Source: TH5896 sp049578985
GTDB taxonomy: Archaea; Thermoproteota; Nitrososphaeria; Nitrososphaerales; Nitrososphaeraceae
NCBI GenBank assembly: GCA_049578985.1
Contig: JBAUMZ010000019.1
Coordinates: 19,290-83,289, forward strand
Length of the DNA: 64,000 nt
Direction of reading: 5' to 3'
Shown here: piece after piece, positions 57,974 to 64,000 of the stretch
Layout of the letters: each line of letters opens with the position of its first letter
Position numbering within the stretch: position 1 is the first letter of the stretch
Translations under genes and position numbers: made by a program
Notes under the pieces: generated by a model
What the model was told of the DNA's origin: nothing
The model's database searches: none
The model's input: only the letters and a program-made list of their open reading frames with translations

Positions 57974-58175
57974 CTACCGGCGTTCAATGAATCATCATTT
58001 TGGCCTTTGTCTTTGCAATCACCCAATTTGTTCGGCTCTACAACGTTTGGCCAAATGCAGTTGAGTACATTGGCCTAGGTATGAAGAAGAATCGATAAAT
58101 TTTATGATTCATTCATCGCATTTTGATACCATATCAATGAGACATCATCAATTATCGCAGGTAACATCATCAAAA

Positions 58176-59159
58176 TTAGTGAATATGTCTGTGGATTCCT
58201 ATCGTTATCCATCCCTCTCGTCTAAAATACCAGAGTAGAAGAGTTGTGCTTGTGACTGCGCCTATTAACAGTATTATGAGGGTAGTGTAATTTCCAAATA
58301 TTGCGAATGTGGGATTGCTATTGTCTCCAGGCAAGGGTAGGTTCATTCCGTAGAAAGTGCTTATTATTGTCACGGGAATTGAAAGCGTAAAGAGAATTGT
58401 AAGTACGGATAAAATTCTGTTTGATTTTTCTGAACTCAACATAAAATCTGTATCTTTGTATATCTCGACAGTTTCTTTGGATTCGTCTAGTGTCTCTAAG
58501 ACTTTTTCTATATGTTCCTTAACATCATAAAAGTATGGTGTCAAATCCTCTTTAGAAAAGCGCTGAACATCTCGAGCCAGTTCCAACACAATTCGTCTCA
58601 TGGGAAGAATTAGACGCCTTAATATTGTAATTTCTCTTCTCAAAATCGAGATCTCTCTCGCTTCTGACATTTTTTCATCGAATACACCTTCTTCTATATC
58701 ACCTAAATTTCCGACTATCTTCATCAGAATGTGAAATAGATCGTCTACAAGAGTGTCTATAATTGTATGAAGCAAGTAGCCTGGCTCCCTGCCCATTAAG
58801 TTCTCCCTCTGGATTGGATTCTCCTGACACATCCTAAAAAGGTCCATCAACGGTTCGAGCTCACCTTGGTGGACGGTTACAAGAAAATTGGCTCCTAGAA
58901 ACATTGACAACTGACTGACTCTAGGAACATGTCTCTCTTTGCCCGATGAGGGGAAGTGAACTATGACAAAGATATAATTGGCATGTCTTTCAACCTTTGG
59001 AAGTTGAGTCTTTGATAACGAATCCTCTAAATTCAGGTCATGAAAAGAATAAAGCCTACCAATTACATCCATCTCGCGCCTTGTTGGCTTTGGGAGATCG
59101 ATCCACTTGAATCCATCGCTTTCTACCGTGCGCAACGATTTCATGAAATCTGTCTCCAT
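58176..59159 (-). CDS. corA: CorA-type magnesium/divalent cation transporter
   Basis: 327 residues. A cytoplasmic funnel domain with the long helix (ISILRREITILRRLILPMRR...DVKEHIEKVLETLDESKE) is followed by two membrane helices and the ion-selecting YGMN loop (STFYGMNLPLP), then WYFRREGWI. Family assignment is firm; the ion, usually Mg2+, is by homology. ATG 59159, or 59144. Standing alone on the minus strand, convergent with the DHH gene. Confidence 0.94.
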   Translation of the reverse strand: METDFMKSLRTVESDGFKWIDLPKPTRREMDVIGRLYSFHDLNLEDSLSKTQLPKVERHANYIFVIVHFPSSGKERHVPRVSQLSMFLGANFLVTVHQGELEPLMDLFRMCQENPIQRENLMGREPGYLLHTIIDTLVDDLFHILMKIVGNLGDIEEGVFDEKMSEAREISILRREITILRRLILPMRRIVLELARDVQRFSKEDLTPYFYDVKEHIEKVLETLDESKETVEIYKDTDFMLSSEKSNRILSVLTILFTLSIPVTIISTFYGMNLPLPGDNSNPTFAIFGNYTTLIILLIGAVTSTTLLLWYFRREGWITIGIHRHIH

Positions 59160-59395
59160 CTTCGATCACGCCAAGTAAATTTCCCAAAACTTAGTCTTAT
59201 AATCTATTGCATTTTGGGGTGAGATTATCGAAGGTAGCTCAAACGCACGAATACTGTATTCTTACCAATAGTAATAAAACGTTCAAAGTTGTCTATTTAC
59301 ACAGGCTCTAAGGAATGACTCGCCTGGGAAGATATGTAATAATCTAGGCCGACTCATCTTTATTTATATGCCTGCACACACAATATAATTGCGAA

Positions 59396-59806
59396 TTGTC
59401 GGTTCGGAAGCAAGGTCTCTTCTTTGATAAGATTTCAGAAAAGTTGTTCCCTGAAATTCCAGAATCTGCTTCTGCAATCGCAAAGGTTTTCTTAAATATT
59501 GAACAATTTGAAATTGGACAAAGTTACGTAACTGCTAAAATTGTCAACAAGTATGGTGATAAAGTCGGACTCAATATTCAAGGGGGAAGACCTGGAATCG
59601 AACTGCAAGAGAGCCTCTTTAGGTTGCAAGGGAAGCAAATCCCAAGAAATGTCTTTGTGCTCACTAGGGTTAAAGATAGTGGACTTCTGCTGGTGCGAAA
59701 ACTTCCTGTGGTGGGAGTCAAGGATTGGCTCCTGATTTATGAAGACACATTATTCTTACTTGCGGTTAAAGATAGATACGATGAAATCGAATTTAGGGTC
59801 GTGTGA
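59396..59806 (+). CDS. Hypothetical protein, possibly beta-rich
   Basis: 136 residues; no family recognised. Alternating hydrophobic/charged segments (YVTAKIVNKYGDKVGLNIQGG, VFVLTRVKDSGLLLVRKLPVVG, WLLIYEDTLFLLAVKDRYDEIEF) suggest a small beta barrel or sandwich, with a short helical head containing KISEKLFPEIPESASAIAKVF. TTG 59396 fits a TATA box at 59361-59368 (tatttata) for a leaderless message. No operon partner. Confidence 0.6.
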   Translation: MSVRKQGLFFDKISEKLFPEIPESASAIAKVFLNIEQFEIGQSYVTAKIVNKYGDKVGLNIQGGRPGIELQESLFRLQGKQIPRNVFVLTRVKDSGLLLVRKLPVVGVKDWLLIYEDTLFLLAVKDRYDEIEFRVV

Positions 59807-60317
59807 TCTAGGAAAATGATGTTACTTTGTGAATAGTTAGTAAGATAAAGAAAAAAATAAGAGAAAGAATTCAGAAACAAGGATACTCACTTGTGCGTGT
59901 GTGTGAGTTCCATAACATATCGCGACCTCAAAGGAATCTGCCTAAACTAATTTTCATTCAATCTGTCAAAAATGTGATATTGGCTAATTTTATATATATA
60001 TGCACAATTAGAGATAGAAAAGATTCATTCCATAACTTGAGCAAAATAAGCGCCTAGCGCAATTCGGTTTTCACCGTACTTGCACTAGGCATGTTCCCCA
60101 TCGGTTTGGTCGATGTACCTTTACCTAAAGTTAATGCTTATTTAAATGTGACTGGGATGTCCACTCAGGAGCATTCCAAGTTGTATTCCTTATTGCTAGG
60201 ATATCTATCATTCATCTCCGGACCAAATCATCACAAGTTGGTGCACATGCTATTGAATTAAAATTGGAGACATCTTGTAAATCCCGTACCTTCTAGAAAA
60301 GGTAGCATTTAATAAAC
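59807..60317 (+). other. Intergenic region holding a candidate small RNA
   Basis: 510 bases without a gene. Contents in order: an actcac/gtgagt hairpin (about 59887-59910), a strong TATA-like tract (59989-60001), tandem hairpins at 60052-60115 described separately, and a taccttctagaaaaggta hairpin (60287-60304) just before the next gene. Confidence 0.5.
60020..60118 (+). ncRNA. Candidate small RNA with two tandem hairpins
   Basis: The TATA-like tract tttatatatatat (59990-60002) predicts a start near 60020-60025. Downstream are a long hairpin (GCCTAG, GCAA and CGGT pairing with ACCG, TTGC and CTAGGC, 60052-60090) and a second one (CATCG/CGATG, 60099-60115). No open frame covers this part. Ends are estimates. 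Confidence 0.4.
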
Positions 60318-60650
60318 ATGACATCGCATACCATCCAATTGAGTGGAAATAGTAGGGACTTTCTTTCACAACAATTGATGTGGATAGGAATTTCTCTAGT
60401 AATAAGCCTCGCCATATCATTCATTGTTCCGTTTCCGTACTCGCTTCCAATCATTATAGGTGTCTTTATCCTTCTCAGTTTTTACGTAAGGCAACGAGCA
60501 ATGAAAAGGATGGGGATGTCTGGTACATCGATGTTTGGTGGTTACAAAGAGGGGTCCTCTCTTAATTATTATTGTATGAATTGTGGAATGAAGCACAATC
60601 AAGTGGCTTGCCCCAAGTGTGGTTCCAAGATGAAACGTGTCGGTTCTTAA
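60318..60650 (+). CDS. Two-helix membrane protein with C-terminal zinc ribbon
   Basis: 110 residues: two hydrophobic helices (about 20-37 and 40-58), a basic stop-transfer RQRAMKRMG, then a zinc ribbon formed by CMNC and CPKC with a basic end KMKRVGS. Such membrane plus zinc-ribbon proteins are common in thaumarchaea but of unknown role. ATG 60318 is preceded by a TATA-like aatttaata stretch only a few bases away, or by a farther one near 60260; the promoter is uncertain. Confidence 0.7.
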   Translation: MTSHTIQLSGNSRDFLSQQLMWIGISLVISLAISFIVPFPYSLPIIIGVFILLSFYVRQRAMKRMGMSGTSMFGGYKEGSSLNYYCMNCGMKHNQVACPKCGSKMKRVGS

Positions 60651-60668
60651 GTGGTGTTGTATATCCTT

Positions 60669-60688
60669 ACTCAATCACTAGATTGAGT
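60669..60688. terminator. Perfect 8-bp hairpin after the zinc-ribbon gene
   Basis: ACTCAATC-acta-GATTGAGT begins 18 bases after the stop at 60650. There is no strong T-run right after it, so a role in 3' end formation or message stability is possible but not shown. Confidence 0.35.
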
Positions 60689-60915
60689 CTCATAGTCATA
60701 GCTATCGTCGAGTCGGATGCAAATTAATCTCTGTCTTTTTGATTAGTATATTTCCTTAGTTGTTGATTTGATGGGATTCGTCGTTGTAGAGAAATTTCTG
60801 CTCAAATGTTAAGAATCAGTTCTGACCATGATTTTGTGAAAAGTGTTTTCAGTTGCAAATTTAGACACTGCAGAAATATGACGTATGTAAGCTTGCGTTG
60901 AGGAGCTCTTAGTAT

Positions 60916-61287
60916 TTGGAGGAATTTAACTCAATATCATGTGTATTACTTGTGTCTGCTGTCTTGTCGCTTGCATTCTGTACTGGGATCTCCTTCCTGA
61001 CATGCCCATTTAATGAAATGAGTGCTCTAGCGCTTCCCAAGGATAACGCACTTCCATTATATTATGATGATGATGATGATGACGACTCAACAACACAATC
61101 AGATTTTAACACAAATGATGAGCGAACAGGCGAGTTCGTCCCCGTATCTATCGGTGGCTACGCTGGTTACTCTGGTTTACCTGGCATTTCAGTTCAACAG
61201 AATGTAACTCAGCAGAATGTTTGTAGCTCCAATACTGCATATTGTTATAATGAAGTTGACAATGATTTTAACGTTAATCCCCCATAG
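60916..61287 (+). CDS. Small secreted Asp-rich protein
   Basis: 123 residues from TTG 60916. A hydrophobic N-terminus (SCVLLVSAVLSLAFCTGISFL) with a possible cleavage site near SALA suggests export. A run of seven Asp encoded by GAT/GAC repeats (about 61062-61086) follows, then Gln/Asn-rich sequence with VCSSNTAYCYNEVDNDFNVNPP. No family recognised; such repeats in small exported proteins may bind cations or be spurious. Confidence 0.5.
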   Translation: MEEFNSISCVLLVSAVLSLAFCTGISFLTCPFNEMSALALPKDNALPLYYDDDDDDDSTTQSDFNTNDERTGEFVPVSIGGYAGYSGLPGISVQQNVTQQNVCSSNTAYCYNEVDNDFNVNPP

Positions 61288-61336
61288 GTATCGTTCAAAG
61301 TGTAATGGGTGTCACATGTTTTAGCGTTAGTTAATA

Positions 61337-61465
61337 TTGGTAAAGAAGAACGGTCTCAAAAGGGAGTTACATAAGCGAGGGGTTGATATCGTTATCGCTC
61401 CTCCAAAGAGGAAAGAGAAAAAGAGTTCTAGTACAACAAAAGTATGCTCAAACCCATTAATATGA
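61337..61465 (+). CDS. Possible basic micropeptide
   Basis: 42 codons from TTG 61337 give MVKKNGLKRELHKRGVDIVI, then APPKRKEKKSSSTTKVCSNP and LI. It is lysine-rich with a plausible leaderless position, but it has no recognised homologue and the rest of 61288-61596 is non-coding apart from the promoter elements of the next gene. Confidence 0.25.
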   Translation: MVKKNGLKRELHKRGVDIVIAPPKRKEKKSSSTTKVCSNPLI

Positions 61466-61564
61466 TCATGATCGCGTTATAAGGACCACCTCGAAAAATT
61501 GCAATATATCCCTTTTTTATTCCAAAATTTAGTAAAGTAACCGAATGGTTTATATACTACCACG

Positions 61565-61587
61565 TTGCCGTTGTATAGTAACGGTAA
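61565..61587. promoter_or_regulatory. Inverted repeat at the start site of the small HTH gene
   Basis: TTGCCGTT-gtatagt-AACGGTAA (one mismatch) sits 10-32 bases ahead of the ATG at 61597 and just downstream of a TATA-like box (gtttatatac, 61548-61557). Position on the expected transcription start suggests repression, possibly by the HTH protein itself. Confidence 0.5.
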
Positions 61588-61596
61588 TATAGAAAA

Positions 61597-61872
61597 ATGG
61601 CCAATACCATAAATATGAAACAAGTCCAGCTACTGAGGATCTTGGTCAAGGAGAGGGCAATTGTTAGACTGTTGAAAACAATAGGAAACTCCGATTACCC
61701 GACAAGAGAACTACTTAACAAGCTGGGTGCCTACGGATACGGACACAAGCTATTGGTAAGAGCTGAAAAAATTGGTCTTGTTCAGAGAAAAGTGCAGAAG
61801 AACAGGGTTTACAACAAGCTCACAGTCGATGGTAAAAAGGTAGTCAAACTCGCAAAACAGATCGGAGTTTAG
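61597..61872 (+). CDS. Small winged-helix transcriptional regulator-like protein
   Basis: 91 residues: MKQVQLLRILVKERAIVRLLKTIGN, then YPTRELLNKLGAYGYGHKLLVRAEKIGLVQRK (helix-turn-helix with recognition helix) and a wing VYNKLTVDGKKVVKLAKQIGV. The MarR/ArsR-like wHTH pattern is clear; the ligand and targets are not. ATG 61597 with a TATA box and a dyad immediately upstream. It has no operon partner. Confidence 0.8.
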   Translation: MANTINMKQVQLLRILVKERAIVRLLKTIGNSDYPTRELLNKLGAYGYGHKLLVRAEKIGLVQRKVQKNRVYNKLTVDGKKVVKLAKQIGV

Positions 61873-62096
61873 CTTTGTGTAGCTCCGCGTAGAGAAATAA
61901 TCGAAGTAGCGCTTTAGCTTGGTACCAAATGCGGACTAAGTTTCCCCTGTTTTTATTTTAATAGGAACTTTCTTGTCATCTTCAAAATTTGGCAGAATCG
62001 CTAGTCTGCAGCTGAAGTAGAAATTTAGTGAAAGTGCGATAAAGCAGCGAATTCCTTGAGGGAAAAAGTGTACTGTTTAACGTTGATAGGAGTTAT

Positions 62097-62786
62097 TTAA
62101 TGCAGAGATTTGAAGCCGGAGGCAAGTTCGTAAATTTTGTCATACCATGACTTTGATTTAATTATTCCACTGGCCACAAGAATACCTTTCGCGCCCAACC
62201 GTATTGCACTCTGAACGTCCTCTTTATCAACGATGCCAGCACCGCATATGACCTTGCTACTCTTTGACCTCTCTGAGACAGCAGATATTGATTCTGTAAC
62301 AATAGATGGATTTTCCTTAGAAACTGCTTTGCCGGAGCCGATTAGCTCTGGGGGCTCAATGGCTATGAAATCAGGAGTATATCCAGCTATAGTTCCTGCT
62401 TCTTGAGGCGTTCTAACGCAGACAATTGAAACCATTTGCAGGTGTTTTAAGATATTAACGAGTTCTCTTATAGAATCTGTGCTGTCGATTCTGTGCTCAC
62501 TATGGTTAATAATTGAGCCAGTAACGCCAAAAGATTTGAGGATCTCTGGGACAACAAATCCAGTTGTTGATCCGGGTTTTGAATAGTCAATATGTTGACT
62601 AATTACTGGAGTCTTTACTGTGGCACATACTTGACTCAACGATGGTTGGGGAGGGGCTACAATGATATCCACCCCCGTATCATTCCTAACCTGGTCAGAA
62701 ACTTTCGATAGTTCCATGCTGTTTTCTCCTGAAATCTCTAAATAGTTCTTAAAATTGATGATAAATGGTGAGCTGAATTTACTCAT
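62097..62786 (-). CDS. tpiA: Triosephosphate isomerase, archaeal short form
   Basis: Interconverts dihydroxyacetone phosphate and glyceraldehyde 3-phosphate. ATG 62786 gives about 229 residues, the archaeal length, beginning MSKFSSPFIINFKNYLE with the catalytic Asn/Lys; the frame to 62834 adds unrelated residues. Catalytic His is in NHSEHR and Glu in AIEPPELIGSG; the phosphate loop GAGIVDKED follows. It lies just downstream of the fructose-bisphosphatase/aldolase gene on the same strand (about 180 bases between), consistent with joint gluconeogenic use. Confidence 0.95.
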   Translation of the reverse strand: MSKFSSPFIINFKNYLEISGENSMELSKVSDQVRNDTGVDIIVAPPQPSLSQVCATVKTPVISQHIDYSKPGSTTGFVVPEILKSFGVTGSIINHSEHRIDSTDSIRELVNILKHLQMVSIVCVRTPQEAGTIAGYTPDFIAIEPPELIGSGKAVSKENPSIVTESISAVSERSKSSKVICGAGIVDKEDVQSAIRLGAKGILVASGIIKSKSWYDKIYELASGFKSLH

Positions 62787-62968
62787 GATGGAGAACCTGT
62801 CATTTTGGCTGACACGAATGTTGCCTATATGCACAAATTAAAAAAGAGAGGATATTTTGTCATTGTAAATGTAAATGTAGTTGTAGTACGGTAGATCACA
62901 AAGTACCGGGCTGGACATTGCAAGTCTTTGATAATACCCATTGTTTTTCATTTTTTATTACATCTATA

Positions 62969-64000
62969 TTATTTAGTCTTGCGTACTACTTGTTCGATAT
63001 CTTTGAATTTCTGATTAAGCTTCTTCATCCTTGCTTCGTAGCCTTTGTTATACTCAAGCTCTTCCGGGACCAGTGTAGCCGGGTGAATGAAACCTTGGTT
63101 CCGCATCACCATTGCCCGCTCAGCAGCCCACGTTCTCTGTAGTTCCCAATCTGCAGTACCGAATCCATCATGGGGGCCGGTAAATTTACCATTATGCATG
63201 CTGAATACTAGACAAGAGACTATTGGAAGCGAATAGTTAATGGATGCAGCTGAATTTAGCTTTACGGGCATTATGGGCATGTGATGGCTCCCACGTGTAT
63301 TTCCTGCTACAAAGTGCGGATTATTAAATGCACTACCTACCTCCTCCGTAGCTGGGAAGTCCTTCTGAGTTCTCACTATCATGATAGGGTCATCTTTACC
63401 TACATACGTACCGGCGATATTGTGTAATCTATCCGTTGAAGCCGATACTATCGTCTCCCCCTGTTCATCTTCTGAAGAAACAATGGAATGAACAACATAT
63501 CTCCCAGGGTACATGAGCGCAGCTTCTAGCTCTGCCTTATCCTCCCACATCTTTAGGCTAGCCACTTTTCCTGACATAACATCCATAATTCTAAAGGTGA
63601 CACCTCCAGCTAGTTTCTCGTTTATAAGTAGACCAGTATTGCTTCCAGCATCTACAAAGGCACGCCACAACGGAAAGTTAAATGCTCCCGGTTCTGTCTT
63701 GTCGGCAGCGTATACGCTAAAAACTTCACTTGGTCTTTCATCCATCTCAATTTCTGCTACACCTGGTCCCATTCCTTTAACATTTCCTGAAAAAGCATCC
63801 TTCAAAAGATCTTGACCTGCTCCGTATAATCCCTGCTCCTTTGCAACCTTAGTCCCAGTCGTAAATGCGTCCCAAGCTAATTTGTGAATCTTTTCATTGT
63901 CCACCCCATGAGTATGACTCATAATCAAGTGGATATCGTCACCTGTGTACCCAATGTACAGGTCAATTAGCAGATTTTTTGAATTTTTCCTGACAAATTC
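62969..64000 (-). CDS. fbp: Fructose-1,6-bisphosphate aldolase/phosphatase (5' end beyond window)
   Basis: Archaeal bifunctional gluconeogenic enzyme (class V FBPase with aldolase activity). 344 codons are inside the window and the frame stays open to the right edge; the outermost residues read EFVRKNSKNLLIDLYIGYTG, then DDIHLIMSHTHGVDNEKIHKLAW, as in the family, whose members are about 370-390 residues long. Metal and substrate residues are in DERPSEVFSVYAADKTEPGAFN and HHMPIMPVKLNSAASIN. The ATG at 63928 is internal. Start codon lies outside the window. Confidence 0.95.
   Translation of the reverse strand, partial: EFVRKNSKNLLIDLYIGYTGDDIHLIMSHTHGVDNEKIHKLAWDAFTTGTKVAKEQGLYGAGQDLLKDAFSGNVKGMGPGVAEIEMDERPSEVFSVYAADKTEPGAFNFPLWRAFVDAGSNTGLLINEKLAGGVTFRIMDVMSGKVASLKMWEDKAELEAALMYPGRYVVHSIVSSEDEQGETIVSASTDRLHNIAGTYVGKDDPIMIVRTQKDFPATEEVGSAFNNPHFVAGNTRGSHHMPIMPVKLNSAASINYSLPIVSCLVFSMHNGKFTGPHDGFGTADWELQRTWAAERAMVMRNQGFIHPATLVPEELEYNKGYEARMKKLNQKFKDIEQVVRKTK

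Overview
The window is an archaeal chromosome segment, most likely from an ammonia-oxidising Thaumarchaeote (class Nitrososphaeria, order Nitrososphaerales; the AT-rich bias would suit a Nitrosocosmicus-like genome, but genus is my inference). The grounds are an archaeal 16S-23S rRNA operon with no spacer tRNA and no linked 5S, archaeal ribosomal proteins L39e and L31e, Kae1/Bud32, Rli1 (ABCE1), Trm5, translin, archaeal fructose-bisphosphate aldolase/phosphatase, and a degenerate FtsZ-like protein. TATA-type promoters sit about 25-30 bases ahead of many start codons, TTG starts are common, and Shine-Dalgarno motifs are rare. No amo genes, CRISPR array, insertion sequence or tRNA gene was found.

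Layout. 0.3-9.4 kb: nucleotide house-cleaning (RdgB/HAM1), the t6A tRNA-modification pair bud32/kae1 with a small antisense gene between them, YchF-type GTPase, a PurF-like pseudoenzyme with a coupled small gene, and a class II fumarase. 9.5-17.2 kb: Pth2, two geranylgeranyl reductases (archaeal lipid saturation), aEF1B, heme O synthase, translin and GlmS. 17.4-19.4 kb: an HTH protein fused to an S-layer-type C-terminal domain, then rps4 and rps13. 19.6-25.2 kb: four co-directional genes forming two AAA+ ATPase/VWA pairs. 25.3-28.6 kb: a non-oxidative pentose phosphate operon in which the transketolase N-terminal subunit is fused to ribulose-phosphate 3-epimerase, followed by the transketolase C-terminal subunit and a transaldolase. 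28.8-44.3 kb: leucyl aminopeptidase, solitary 5S rRNA, rli1-trm5, RimI-like acetyltransferase, PAP2 phosphatase, sufS-sufU, an orphan peptide ABC ATPase, AspRS, a JAMM protease, a membrane-anchored cupredoxin and a PQQ-type propeller. 44.5-50.5 kb: L39e/L31e, a PsbP-like lipoprotein-like secreted protein, the ms2t6A methylthiotransferase, FtsZ-like protein, a 51-residue zinc protein and a HemL-type aminotransferase. 50.7-56 kb: 16S-23S rRNA operon with processing stems. 56.7-64 kb: DHH phosphoesterase, CorA, small membrane and zinc proteins, a candidate ncRNA, a small HTH protein with a dyad at its promoter, triosephosphate isomerase, and a fructose-bisphosphatase/aldolase that runs off the right edge.

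How the genes fit together. The sugar-phosphate genes (TIM, FBP aldolase/phosphatase, transketolase-Rpe fusion, transaldolase, GlmS) describe gluconeogenesis feeding pentoses and amino sugars. Kae1, Bud32 and the methylthiotransferase act successively on A37 of tRNA, while Trm5 acts on G37. The least explained parts are the double ATPase/VWA cassette, the PurF-like pseudoenzyme pair, the HTH/S-layer hybrid, an exact 60-bp copy of a piece of sufS lying 1.8 kb away, and two intergenic stretches with RNA-like secondary structure (around 11.72-11.84 kb and 60.0-60.12 kb).
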